Shown here: piece by piece, positions 7,009 through 15,602 of the stretch
How positions within the stretch are numbered: the first letter of the stretch is position 1
How the letters are laid out: every line of letters begins with the position of its first letter
Origin: Pseudobdellovibrionaceae bacterium
GTDB taxonomy: Bacteria > Bdellovibrionota > Bdellovibrionia > Bdellovibrionales > Bdellovibrionaceae
DNA: 36,828 bases
NCBI GenBank assembly: GCA_019637895.1
Contig: JAHBUU010000008.1
Coordinates: forward strand, 1 to 36,828
Direction of reading: 5' to 3'
Position numbers and translations under genes: made by a program
Notes under the pieces: generated by a model
Databases searched by the model: none
What the model saw: the letters and a program-made list of their open reading frames with translations, nothing else
Told to the model about the DNA's origin: nothing

Positions 7009-8117
7009 TAGAACTTCCTCCAGTCCGCATTTTCGCTGCCGACATAAACATTGTCCCAAACGCTTTCAGCGGTTGGCACGCCTTCGCCACGAGCCTGTTC
7101 GGCGGCTGCGATCCCTTCGGCTTCGTATTTCGCCCAGATCTCTTTGGCCGCAGCTTCTTTGAGCACACCGGATTTCAAAAGTTTCTTTTCGAAATCCATC
7201 AACGCATCAACTTCACCTTCGACACGATTCGCGCCGCTGGCGGAACTATGGCCGTACAAACGAGACACCATGGACTCGATGAACGCGGGTTTTCCGGTTT
7301 TACGGATGTAGTCCATCTGCTCTTGGATTTTCAAGTAAGACTCGACCGGGTCATTGCCGTTCACAACGATCGAACGAATACCAAAGGCTTTCGCGCGATC
7401 CGCGATTTGCGATTCCCCGTGCTGCCCGTGATAGGACGTCGAAATCCCCCAACGGTTGTTTTGCACGGTGATCAGAACCGGAAGCTCTTGTCCCTGACGT
7501 GAAGACCAGATCAAGCAGCTGGCGAAATCGCCTTCCGCTGTTCCGGCATCCCCACCACTGACGATACTGATCCCGCCACCTTTCACACGTTTCTGCGCAT
7601 GAGCGGTTCCACAAGCGATCGGATATTGAACCTCAATCGGAGAGGTGACCGGAGCCACGTTCCACTGAGGGAAGCAGTAATGGTTTGAAAAGTTCCGGCC
7701 GCCCGTCGAGGGATCCGTCACCTTGTTCATCATCAAACGGATGGAATCGATCATCTCCATGCCCAGAGCGATCAGAGTCGGCGTGCAGCGATAGTGCAGA
7801 TGCCACCAATCGTGCTGCAAGCCCTGGCCTTTTTTACCAAGCAAGCCGAGCGGAACTCCCCAAGCCTCTTCACCGGGTCCGCCGATCCAGAAGTACGACT
7901 CACCAGCGCGATAAATTTTAATCAGACGCTCTTCCAACACCCGGGATTTCACCATCAGATCGTGCATCTGAAGCAAAAGCTCTTTCGGGAGCCCCGAAAA
8001 AATCTTGGTTGAGGGAGCCGCTTTTTTGGAAGGGGCCGCTGCCTTTGCAGGAGCCTTCAGGGGGCGTTTCGACCCGCGTGAAGACCCGGCTGATGTGGCC
8101 GTGGATTTCGTCGCCAT
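7008..8117 (-). CDS. 2-oxoacid dehydrogenase E1 component, alpha subunit
   Basis: The 369-aa protein has the thiamine-diphosphate motif GGDAGTAEGDF (from about residue 188) closing with NN at 220-221. It also has the substrate-channel region HYRCTPTLIALGMEMIDSIRLMM and the late RLYGHSSASG segment seen in E1-alpha phosphorylation loops. It forms the alpha2beta2 E1 with the next gene. The first ~39 residues are an unusual Lys/Ala/Ser/Pro extension resembling histone-H1-like tails of other proteins in this window. It may be a flexible E2-binding arm, which is inference. It is the first gene of the transcript, with a Shine-Dalgarno (GGAGG) immediately upstream, and is divergent from a lipoprotein gene. 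Branched-chain or acetoin substrates are possible. Specificity cannot be read from the sequence. Confidence 0.85.
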   Translation of the reverse strand: MATKSTATSAGSSRGSKRPLKAPAKAAAPSKKAAPSTKIFSGLPKELLLQMHDLMVKSRVLEERLIKIYRAGESYFWIGGPGEEAWGVPLGLLGKKGQGLQHDWWHLHYRCTPTLIALGMEMIDSIRLMMNKVTDPSTGGRNFSNHYCFPQWNVAPVTSPIEVQYPIACGTAHAQKRVKGGGISIVSGGDAGTAEGDFASCLIWSSRQGQELPVLITVQNNRWGISTSYHGQHGESQIADRAKAFGIRSIVVNGNDPVESYLKIQEQMDYIRKTGKPAFIESMVSRLYGHSSASGANRVEGEVDALMDFEKKLLKSGVLKEAAAKEIWAKYEAEGIAAAEQARGEGVPTAESVWDNVYVGSENADWRKF

Positions 8118-8208
8118 ATTTCCTCCGATGACAGCTGGTAATTAAGCAAAAACAGAGGCTTTTGTCTTCTTTTGCCACGAGAACTGACGCAGATACGCCA
8201 GATCGTGA

Positions 8209-9078
8209 ATTTTCCCCCTGCTCCTTGCACTGACCGCTTGCGCCCCCGGCGGAGGCGATCAGGACGCCCGGGTCCCCGACACGCTGGAGTTCAGCCTTCC
8301 CCCTTCCCAGAAGCTGACGGACGAGGAAAAAGCCAACTTCCTGAAGGTCATGAAAGAAAAACAGTCGACCGACCTCAGCCGCTTCCTTTTGATCGATGCC
8401 GAGGAGTCCTCCGAGGACCGCCAAGAACGTGAAAAAGAGCTCCGCGAAGCCAGCACCCTGGTTCGTGAGGCCGTCACCCGAGCCCAGCAAGCCTGCAAAA
8501 TCCAACAGCCGCGCCTCGAAGAGACCACCACCGGCACGGGCAAAGACGTGGTCATGTCTAAAACCTCAAAAGGTTCGGTTTCTGGAGCGGAGTGCCCGAT
8601 TTCTGCGGACGAGTCTTCCCTGGAAAAAACCTGGCCCGAGAAGCTGACGTCGATGTCCCCGGTTCGCGGTCTTTTCCGGACCACCAAGACGAATTCTTCG
8701 ACCTATCGCCTTCTGGATCAAGCCTTGGCTCAAGAGCTCAACATGACCTTCCAGACCTCGACAACCAAAGCGAATACGCTGACCGACACGACGACGGGGG
8801 CTTTCAAAACGAAAAGCGATCTGCAGATGGTCGCAAGATCGGAATACCTGGATGGTCATCCGATGACCATGAACGCCAAGATGACGATTCTTGGTTTTGG
8901 AAATGAACGGATGGAACTGAAATCCCTCCGCCTGGTCGGACATGTCACGATCGTCTACCAAGAGAAAACCTATGTGCTCTCGGTGAACGCCACCGAAGCG
9001 GACGGCAAGAAAACGACTCAAGCCTATCTGAACGGCGACCCGATCGACGAAAACGCCTTCAAGATGCCGACTCAATAG
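8209..9078 (+). CDS. putative lipoprotein with non-canonical or frameshifted start
   Basis: The frame ending at TAG 9076-9078 runs back through an excellent lipobox (LLALTAC, Cys at 8239-8241) but reaches a TGA at 8206-8208 with no ATG, GTG or TTG in between. Only ATT at 8209 or CTG at 8218 could start it in frame. A GTG at 8205 sits in another frame that would join this one if one base of the C run at 8214-8218 were removed. The mature part (about 279 aa from the Cys) is Lys/Glu-rich at first, then beta-strand-like with Thr-rich stretches (KTNSSTYRLLDQALAQELNMTFQ). I do not recognise it. A start at the internal ATG 8350 would discard the lipobox. The gene is convergent with prc and shares its terminator. 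Start and intactness are uncertain; the body is convincingly coding. Confidence 0.65.
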   Translation: MFPLLLALTACAPGGGDQDARVPDTLEFSLPPSQKLTDEEKANFLKVMKEKQSTDLSRFLLIDAEESSEDRQEREKELREASTLVREAVTRAQQACKIQQPRLEETTTGTGKDVVMSKTSKGSVSGAECPISADESSLEKTWPEKLTSMSPVRGLFRTTKTNSSTYRLLDQALAQELNMTFQTSTTKANTLTDTTTGAFKTKSDLQMVARSEYLDGHPMTMNAKMTILGFGNERMELKSLRLVGHVTIVYQEKTYVLSVNATEADGKKTTQAYLNGDPIDENAFKMPTQ

Positions 9079-9090
9079 ACCTTTCAAAGA

Positions 9091-9122
9091 AAAAGCCCGC
9101 ATCTTTTAGGATGCGGGCTTTT
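9091..9122. terminator. bidirectional intrinsic terminator between lipoprotein gene and prc
   Basis: The arms AAAAGCCCGCATC (9091-9103) and GATGCGGGCTTTT (9110-9122) pair perfectly around a short T-rich loop. A T-run follows on the plus strand, and the A-run in front becomes a T-run on the minus strand. It lies 12 bases beyond the lipoprotein stop and 25 bases beyond the prc stop, so it serves both convergent genes. Confidence 0.9.
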
Positions 9123-9146
9123 TTTATTTCTGAATGAGAAAACGTC

Positions 9147-11174
9147 TTAGTTGTTCCGAGCCTGAGGGCCTGTGCTTTGGCCGTTCTCGAGCTGGATCAG
9201 ATCCACCAGAACATTGGCCGCTTCTTGGACATCGGCCCGCTTCAGGTATTCTTTGTCCCGGTCGGACTTTTTACCGTAGCGAAGCGCCTTGTCTTTTTCT
9301 TTCTTCTCTTTTTTCTCGGCCTCTTTGGTTTCATCCATGACTTCGGAAACCCGGATCAGTTTTCCACGGTCTTTGGCCTTCACAAGATCCTCTTTGATCT
9401 TTTTGAAGTCGTCGCTTTTCTCGACACGAGCTTGGGATTTTTCTTTCAGAGTCTTCACCCATTCGGGCTTGAGCGGAGCCCATGCTTCAGCGCCGTCTTT
9501 GACGTAGGCATTCGGAGACAGGAATCCAGAAATGGTCTTCGGAGGAAGGCTGTAATCCAAGGACTTTTCACCCACTTCGTCCGTGCTGTAAGGACCCGGC
9601 AAGATCACGTCCGCATCAACACCGCGATGCTGAGTCGAGTTCCCGCCCGGAACGAAGAACATTCCCACGGTGACTTTGATTGCGCCAAGATTGCTCGGCA
9701 TCGGAAGAACCGATTGTACCGATCCTTTTCCGAAAGTGTGATCGCCACCGACGATGATCGCGCGTTTGTAATCCTGCAAAGTTCCCGCAACGATCTCGGA
9801 AGCAGAGGCCGAGATCCGACTTGTCAGAACGACCAATGGACCTGACCAATCGACCTTGCCATCGACATCCGCCAAGGTCTGCTCGCCGGACTCACCTTTT
9901 GAGGACTGCTTCACGACGTTTCCAGTCTTAAAGAAAAGCCCGGCGATTTTCACTGCGTCTTCGAGGCTTCCGCCGCCGTTGTTCGACAGGTCGAGCACGA
10001 GGCCCGAAACTTTTTTCTCGCGGGCTTCTTGAATCAATTTTTTCAGATCGGCTGCAGAAGAACGACCGCCACGACGAGAATCCGCATAGAACGATGGGAA
10101 ATCGATCACGCCGATTTTTTGTTTTTTCCCGCCGATCTCTTTGTCCATGTACAGAATGGAAGCCGCCTGATCTTCGAGGTTCACCTTTTCACGGACCAGG
10201 GTGACTTCGAGACGGCGTTTCTTGTCTCCATCCTTGCGCAGGATGCTCAAGCGAACTTTGGTTCCTTTGTCGCCGCGGATTTTTTTGACGACGTCTTTGA
10301 GGTCTTGATCGATGACGTTTTCCATCGGGCCTTTTTCCTGGCCGACGGCGACGATTTTATCCTGAGGCTCGATCTGACCGGACTTCGCGGCTGCCCCACC
10401 CGGGACAAGAGCTTCGACCACGGTGAATCCGTCTTCCGAAGACAGCGTTGCGCCGATCCCTTCCAGGGACAAGGACATCTGGATGTTGAAGTCAGCCAAA
10501 ACATCACGAGAGAAGAAGCTGGAGTGCGGATCCAGAGCGCGCGCGAAGCTGTCCAGGTATCCGGCATACAGATCGTCTTCGCTCGTCTCCATGGTCCGGC
10601 GAACGATGCGTTCGTAGTTTTTGATCACGCGGTCTTTCGCTTCGTCGATTTTCATGTCGGTCGCGAGATAGTTGGCGATCTGGAAATTCAGATATTTTTT
10701 CAGGAAGGCTTCGGCATCAGCGTCGGTCTTCGGATAAGGAGCTTTGTCCGGCTCGTAAACGAATTCAGCTTTCGAGTCGAATTTGAAATCCTTGCCGAGG
10801 AATTTTTTGACGAACTCCGCACGGGATTTCACCTTGTCCAACAGCAACGCCTGGATTTCAGGAAGGAATGAACAATCCTGTTTTTTGGTTTTTTCAAAAA
10901 CATTCTGCATGAGAGAGCGAACTTTGTTCGCCTCGACCTGGGTCAGATAGATCTTCGAGGGATCGACTCGTTTCAAATACTGATCGACCACCCGGCCCGC
11001 CAGCTCAGCGTCTCGTTGGGAGTATTTGATGTGGTAAGTGAGGAAGCCTTGTTCGATGGTCGGCAGATACTTGCACGCCATTCCAGGCTGCTGCTCGGTC
11101 TTCAATTGTGCCGAAGCGAAGCCAATCAGACCGATGAACGTTCCAAAGACCAAAGCACCAAAAAGTACTCGCAT
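9147..11174 (-). CDS. prc: C-terminal processing peptidase, S41 family (Prc/Tsp-like)
   Basis: The 675-aa protein has a signal peptide (1-22, FASAQ). An N-terminal helical domain follows (about 35-225, containing DPHSSFFS), then a PDZ domain (about 228-330, LSLEGIGATLSSEDGF and VPGGAAAKSGQI), then the S41 catalytic domain. The nucleophilic Ser lies in SASASE (455-460) and the general-base Lys is K483 in FGKGS. The C-terminal ~120 residues are Lys/Glu-rich with a run of EKKEKKEKDK, as in Prc. It degrades or trims periplasmic proteins after recognition of hydrophobic C-termini. In E. coli, Prc acts with the adaptor NlpI on peptidoglycan hydrolases. No adaptor is adjacent here. It is transcribed alone and ends at the shared terminator. 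Confidence 0.93.
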   Translation of the reverse strand: MRVLFGALVFGTFIGLIGFASAQLKTEQQPGMACKYLPTIEQGFLTYHIKYSQRDAELAGRVVDQYLKRVDPSKIYLTQVEANKVRSLMQNVFEKTKKQDCSFLPEIQALLLDKVKSRAEFVKKFLGKDFKFDSKAEFVYEPDKAPYPKTDADAEAFLKKYLNFQIANYLATDMKIDEAKDRVIKNYERIVRRTMETSEDDLYAGYLDSFARALDPHSSFFSRDVLADFNIQMSLSLEGIGATLSSEDGFTVVEALVPGGAAAKSGQIEPQDKIVAVGQEKGPMENVIDQDLKDVVKKIRGDKGTKVRLSILRKDGDKKRRLEVTLVREKVNLEDQAASILYMDKEIGGKKQKIGVIDFPSFYADSRRGGRSSAADLKKLIQEAREKKVSGLVLDLSNNGGGSLEDAVKIAGLFFKTGNVVKQSSKGESGEQTLADVDGKVDWSGPLVVLTSRISASASEIVAGTLQDYKRAIIVGGDHTFGKGSVQSVLPMPSNLGAIKVTVGMFFVPGGNSTQHRGVDADVILPGPYSTDEVGEKSLDYSLPPKTISGFLSPNAYVKDGAEAWAPLKPEWVKTLKEKSQARVEKSDDFKKIKEDLVKAKDRGKLIRVSEVMDETKEAEKKEKKEKDKALRYGKKSDRDKEYLKRADVQEAANVLVDLIQLENGQSTGPQARNN

Positions 11175-11271
11175 AGTAACCCCTTCTCAAGTCCGACTAG
11201 GATATCAGAAAGATGGCTAGGGGCATGCAAATAACACAGCGCTAGACTCTCGTGAGCAAGGCAAAATCGAC

Positions 11272-12171
11272 CTAGACTTCCGTCCGTGATTTCTCAAAAA
11301 GGGACATCTGCGGAACGCCGTCGCTTTTTTGCGAACTGACACCGCTCAGCGTGATTTCGTGCTTCAAAAAAGAACCTTCATGGGTCTCGATCATGAAGAA
11401 AGACATCTCAGGATAGTCGTTTTTAAGACGCGTCATTTCCTCGACAATCAGCTGGATATTTTTGGGATCATCATCGGACATTCCGAACCGGTGGTGGGCA
11501 CTATAGCCATACAGCTCGAGGGCCTTTTCCACACTGGCCCGAATCGCCCGTTGTTTGAGTTCAGCAACAGACAAGATCAACTCACCGTCCCCGAGGGCCT
11601 GGCGGGTCGAAACATTGCTGACCGGATAAATGGAAAGATAATTCGGTTCCAGGGGCAAAATGCGACGATCCACGAAAAGGCGGATTCCATCTTTCAAGGT
11701 GTCGGGATGGTGACCTCGCGCCGTGATCAAAGAGACCGGCCGCTGGTTGAAAGCCGCATGATAAAAGCATTCCCAGGAAGGTCCCTTCCACTGCAGATCA
11801 GGAACGCCCATCGCCGCAGCGACATCTTCGACGAAAAGCTGGCGCTGCCGTCCCAGCTTCATCAGTTCTTCGGGGTGGTGATCCCGGAAGTTCCGGAAAC
11901 TCCCCGTCTGATCATCAAAACGGATTTCGTAGTCCTTGAATGGACCTTGTTTGCCGATGGTGTGATGGAACCGCGCCCAATCACCGCTCGTCAGCAACAG
12001 CTCGTCACCGGTTTCTTTGTGAAAAATCACCAGAGAGGTCGAAAGGAAAACGATATTGTCGTCGAAATCAAAGAAATAGAACGACCGGCCTCCAAGATGG
12101 AAGTTCCGATCTCTCTCGGGATTGCGTTGAATCCCCAGCTCCATTTGTCCTTTGAAACCGTCGTAGGTCAT
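11272..12171 (-). CDS. HAD-superfamily-like protein, unknown substrate
   Basis: The 299-aa protein shows a degenerate HAD pattern: FFDFDDNI at 33-40 as motif I (DxD), VSLITARGH at about 146-153 as motif II, a lysine around 206 as possible motif III, and MSDDDPKN at 231-238 as motif IV. That is the full set needed for an aspartate-nucleophile phosphohydrolase, although a large cap insertion separates motifs I and II. No phosphatase subfamily is recognisable. The C-terminal 30 residues (SQKSDGVPQMSLFEKS) look flexible. It is a single gene between prc and the 12289-12705 gene, all on the minus strand. The start has no strong ribosome-binding site. Confidence is fair for the fold and low for function. 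Confidence 0.65.
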   Translation of the reverse strand: MTYDGFKGQMELGIQRNPERDRNFHLGGRSFYFFDFDDNIVFLSTSLVIFHKETGDELLLTSGDWARFHHTIGKQGPFKDYEIRFDDQTGSFRNFRDHHPEELMKLGRQRQLFVEDVAAAMGVPDLQWKGPSWECFYHAAFNQRPVSLITARGHHPDTLKDGIRLFVDRRILPLEPNYLSIYPVSNVSTRQALGDGELILSVAELKQRAIRASVEKALELYGYSAHHRFGMSDDDPKNIQLIVEEMTRLKNDYPEMSFFMIETHEGSFLKHEITLSGVSSQKSDGVPQMSLFEKSRTEV

Positions 12172-12288
12172 AGCGCCTGATGTTTTACCACAAAGGCAAA
12201 CCCGGCGCGCCTGTCACTTTTACCTGTCAAAAATCTCGACAAAAGCACCCACGGAAAGGCCCAAAGCCCTCTCGAAATGGGTTTTATT

Positions 12289-12705
12289 CTAGAAGGGGGC
12301 GACCATCACAGTGACCGACTTGGAATCGCTTCGCTTGTCAGAGCGGCGGCGAATCTCGACGGTCATTTCGCGGGTCTCTGCTCCGGTGTTTTTCACTGAA
12401 ATGCTGTGCTTGTAGCGCTTCATCTTTTTGATCCGGCCTCGCCAGTGGCGCTTCTTGGTCAGGATCTCGAGGTCCGAGGATCCCGACGTCGCGGAAACGG
12501 CCAGCTCCTGGGCATCCCGATCATTGCTCCAAACTTCGAATGTCACGGTGTAGGTCTTCGTCGCCACATCCTGGTTTTCACTCAAAAGCTGATAACCAAT
12601 GGCGGTTTGCGCCTCTGCTCCGAGAGGGGCCAAAACCAAAAGACTCAAAAGCCCCATGAAAAGAACCGAGAGAAAACCGCGTCTTGTTTTTGCGATCTGG
12701 ATCAT
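12289..12705 (-). CDS. secreted beta-rich protein, function unknown
   Basis: The 138-aa protein has an N-terminal signal peptide (1-32, with core FLSVLFMGLLSLLVLAPLG and cleavage after AEA). A short, strand-rich, basic domain follows (YTVTFEVWSNDRDAQELAVSATSG..., ending SKSVTVMVAPF). The alternation of hydrophobic and polar residues suggests an immunoglobulin-like sandwich, but no family is recognisable and there are no cysteines in the mature part. It lies 28 bases downstream of topA on the same strand and is probably co-transcribed with it. The pairing with topA suggests no common function. Confidence 0.65.
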   Translation of the reverse strand: MIQIAKTRRGFLSVLFMGLLSLLVLAPLGAEAQTAIGYQLLSENQDVATKTYTVTFEVWSNDRDAQELAVSATSGSSDLEILTKKRHWRGRIKKMKRYKHSISVKNTGAETREMTVEIRRRSDKRSDSKSVTVMVAPF

Positions 12706-12733
12706 CCGACATTCCTTCCCAAAGAGCCTTGCC

Positions 12734-15427
12734 TTACTTTTTTTTGGCCGCTTTCTTGCGAGTGATCACCTTCTTGACGCCAAGGACTTCCGCTTTTGCT
12801 TTCGGAGTCGCTGCCACCTTGAGTTTTTTCTTGGGAGCCGCGGATTTTTTTGCCGCTCCCGACTTTTTCCCGCCGCCGGTGACGCCCGCTTTGTCGCGCA
12901 GCCACTCGATCGCCTGCTCTTCGGTCACCGTTTCGGGCGCCGTGCCCTCAGGCAACGAGACATTGACCTTGCCGCATTTGAGATACGGCCCATACGGACC
13001 ATTCAGCAACTGCATGACCGTACCCAGATCCGGGTGTTCTTTGAATTCCTTCAAAGGAGCCGCACGTCCGCGGCCTTTTTTCGGCTGATTCAACAACTCG
13101 ACGGAACGTTCGAACGTCATATCGAACAAACTCTCGCCCTTCGGAATCGAACGGAAATCCCCGTCGTGAACGACATAAGGACCGAAACGACCGATGCCGA
13201 CTTTGATGTCTTTTCCGGAGGTCGGGTGCGCCCCGAGGGTTTTCGGCAAAGACAGCAAATTCAGGGCTTCTTGCAAAGTCACCTTTTCAGGCTCCATGCC
13301 CGCAGGAATCGACTGCCGCTTCGGCTTGTCGTTTTCTTCGCTGACATCACCGAGCTGAACGTAAGGACCGTAACGGCCACTCAGCACATAAACCGGCAGA
13401 TCCGAAACCGGATCTTTTCCAAGCGCATCGGCTCCGTTGATTTTCTGATCGATCAGTTTTTCGATGACTTCCGAAGTGGTATCCGCCGGGGACTCATTGT
13501 CCGGAATCGACGCACTGACCGGCTGGCCATCACGTTGAGTGGTGACATAGGCTCCATAGCGCCCGACGTGGAAGCTGTACTTGTCGAGACCTTCCAACTT
13601 AATGGTCCGAGCTTCGTCCGGATCGATCTTCTTTTCCTGAACGGTCACTTGCTCCTTCAGACCCTGAGGCCCGAAGTAGATCGATTTCAGATATTTTTCA
13701 TGATCCAGATCGCCTTCAGCGATGGTGTCCAGGGACTCTTCCATGCCGCTCGTGAAACCAAGATCCACAAACTGCGGCAGATGCTTCGACAAAAGTTTCG
13801 AGACGACCATGGCGGTGAAGGTCGGGACCAAGGCCGTTCCATTTTTGCGAACATAACCGCGATCGATGATCGTTCCGATGATGCTCGCATAGGTGGAAGG
13901 ACGACCAATGCCTTCTTTTTCCATGGTCTGAACCAAAGAGGCTTCCGTGAATCTGGCCGGAGGTTTCGTCTCGTGGCTGGTCGGCTCGAGGCTCGAACAA
14001 CTGACGACCTCTCGGGCTTTCAGAGCTGGCAACCGAACTTCGCGTTCTTGCAGTTCTGCATCCGGATCGTCACTGCCCTCGACATAGGCGCGCAGATAGC
14101 CGGGGAATTCGATCGTCATTCCCGTTGCATTGAAAAGAGCGTCGCCCGATTGGATTTTCGCCGAAACTTGCTTCTGACGGGAATCCGTCATCTGCGAAGC
14201 CATGGTTCGTTTCCAGATCAGATCGTAAAGTTTCAACTGATGTCCCGACAGCCCCGTTTCCTCGGGATCTTGGAACTCGCTCCCCGCAGGACGAATCGCT
14301 TCGTGCGCCTCTTGAGCGCCCTTGGCTTTTTTGCCTTCGTAAGTGCGTGGTGCCGCTGGCAGGTACTCTTTGCCGTACTTCGCGGAAATACACTCGCGAG
14401 CGGCCTTGATCGCCTCGGTCGACAGGAAGGTGGAGTCCGTCCTCATGTAGGTGATGAAACCCTGTTCGTAAAGCTTCTGGGCCACCTGCATGGTTTCCCG
14501 CGAGCTCAATCCCAACTTCCGGTTCGATTCCTGCTGAAGCGTCGATGTGATGAACGGAGGGGATGGACGACGGGTCGTCGGTTTTTCTTCGACATCGGTC
14601 ACGGTCCATGGACCGGCCTTCACGCGAGCGACCAGCTCCTTGGCGGATTTTTCATCCAGAATCTTGACGTCTTTACCGGCTTCCAGTTTTCCCGTCAGCC
14701 CGTCGAAGTCTTTTCCGGTTGCAACCCGCTTCTCCTGCAAGGACAGCAGTCGGGATTCAAACTCGACCCCATCTTTTTTGAGATTCGCGAGCACGCCCCA
14801 GTATTCGGATTTTTTGAAACGCACGCGTTCTTGTTCACGCTCGACGATCAAACGAACCGCGACGGATTGAACCCGGCCTGCGGACAAACCGTAAGCGACT
14901 TTTTTCCATAAGAGCGGAGAGATCGTATAACCAACCAAACGATCGAGAATCCGGCGAGCTTCCTGCGCGCGGACCAAATTGAAATCGATCTCGCGAGTGT
15001 CATCGAGAGCTTTTTGGATCGCTGTCTTGGTGATCTCATGGAACACCATCCGCTTGATCGGAATCTTCGGTTTGAGCACCTCAACGAGATGCCAACTGAT
15101 GCTCTCTCCTTCGCGGTCTTCGTCCGTCGCGAGAATCAGCTCATCCGCCGCTTCCATTTTATCGCGCAGGTTTTTGACAACCTTCTGCTTGTCGCGAGGA
15201 ATGGTGTAAAGAGGCTCAAAGTTCTTGTCGACGTTCACGCCCAGTTGGGCCCATTTTTCTTTTTTCAGCTTCTCGGGGATGTCTTTCGCGGATTGGGGCA
15301 GATCACGAACGTGCCCCATGCAGGATTCGACGATATAATCTTTGCCGAGAAATTTACGGATCGTCTTTGCCTTCGTCGGTGACTCAACCACGACCAGCTT
15401 GACGCCGTCTTTAGATGCTTTTGCCAT
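12734..15427 (-). CDS. topA: DNA topoisomerase I (type IA)
   Basis: The 897-aa protein relaxes negative supercoils by single-strand passage in the cytoplasm. The Toprim domain has E15 in VVVESPTKAKTI and the metal-binding TDEDREGE at 101-108. The active-site tyrosine is Y327 in FITYMRTDS, and the SAGRVQSVAVRL block (182-193) is also present. The C-terminus holds four glycine/tyrosine-rich repeats (GRYGAYV, GRYGPYV, GRFGPYV, GPYGPYL) in place of the Cys4 zinc ribbons of E. coli TopA, and ends in a ~60-residue Lys/Ala tail (TRKKAAKKK). The ATG at 15427 gives the usual MAKxxKxxVVVES start. ATG 15439 and TTG 15454 are alternatives, none with a strong Shine-Dalgarno. It is divergent from a HAD phosphatase gene. 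Confidence 0.95.
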   Translation of the reverse strand: MAKASKDGVKLVVVESPTKAKTIRKFLGKDYIVESCMGHVRDLPQSAKDIPEKLKKEKWAQLGVNVDKNFEPLYTIPRDKQKVVKNLRDKMEAADELILATDEDREGESISWHLVEVLKPKIPIKRMVFHEITKTAIQKALDDTREIDFNLVRAQEARRILDRLVGYTISPLLWKKVAYGLSAGRVQSVAVRLIVEREQERVRFKKSEYWGVLANLKKDGVEFESRLLSLQEKRVATGKDFDGLTGKLEAGKDVKILDEKSAKELVARVKAGPWTVTDVEEKPTTRRPSPPFITSTLQQESNRKLGLSSRETMQVAQKLYEQGFITYMRTDSTFLSTEAIKAARECISAKYGKEYLPAAPRTYEGKKAKGAQEAHEAIRPAGSEFQDPEETGLSGHQLKLYDLIWKRTMASQMTDSRQKQVSAKIQSGDALFNATGMTIEFPGYLRAYVEGSDDPDAELQEREVRLPALKAREVVSCSSLEPTSHETKPPARFTEASLVQTMEKEGIGRPSTYASIIGTIIDRGYVRKNGTALVPTFTAMVVSKLLSKHLPQFVDLGFTSGMEESLDTIAEGDLDHEKYLKSIYFGPQGLKEQVTVQEKKIDPDEARTIKLEGLDKYSFHVGRYGAYVTTQRDGQPVSASIPDNESPADTTSEVIEKLIDQKINGADALGKDPVSDLPVYVLSGRYGPYVQLGDVSEENDKPKRQSIPAGMEPEKVTLQEALNLLSLPKTLGAHPTSGKDIKVGIGRFGPYVVHDGDFRSIPKGESLFDMTFERSVELLNQPKKGRGRAAPLKEFKEHPDLGTVMQLLNGPYGPYLKCGKVNVSLPEGTAPETVTEEQAIEWLRDKAGVTGGGKKSGAAKKSAAPKKKLKVAATPKAKAEVLGVKKVITRKKAAKKK

Positions 15428-15493
15428 TCGCTGCCCCATCTGTATTGCGCTCAAGCGTCGACCCGCGTCAGCCTTCCCAGGTGAGGAACTGCT

Positions 15494-15527
15494 TTGCGCA
15501 CACGACGAAAGAGGTCATATATATAAA
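15494..15527 (+). promoter_or_regulatory. possible promoter for the HAD phosphatase gene
   Basis: TTGCGC at 15494-15499 is followed 17-18 bases later by an A/T tract TATATATAAA (15518-15527) that could supply a -10 element. It lies in the gap divergent from topA. The match is weak at the -35 box. Confidence 0.3.
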
Positions 15528-15543
15528 GAGGAGTTTATGGGTT

Positions 15544-15599
15544 GAACGCAAGGAGGGATTTTGACTTTGCGTTCCAGAATTTCCAGTGAGACTTTTTAA
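15544..15599 (+). promoter_or_regulatory. 5' leader with hairpin-enclosed ribosome-binding site and 12-codon leader ORF
   Basis: A stem GAACGCAA (15544-15551) / TTGCGTTC (15567-15574) encloses a strong Shine-Dalgarno, GGAGGG, in its loop. That site serves a TTG at 15561 that opens a 12-codon ORF ending in TAA at 15597-15599, in frame with and 3 bases before the ATG of the HAD gene. A still earlier start-Gly-stop (ATG GGT TGA, 15537-15545) follows GAGGAG. The HAD gene itself has no obvious ribosome-binding site, so its translation may depend on re-initiation after the leader. Confidence 0.4.
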
Positions 15600-15602
15600 A
15601 AC

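Noticed and set aside
12599-14911. 770-codon open frame on the plus strand opposite topA
   Set aside because: It is fully antisense to a certain topA gene, its product shows no domains and is Arg/Phe-heavy as expected for a reverse-complement shadow, and it has no ribosome-binding site.
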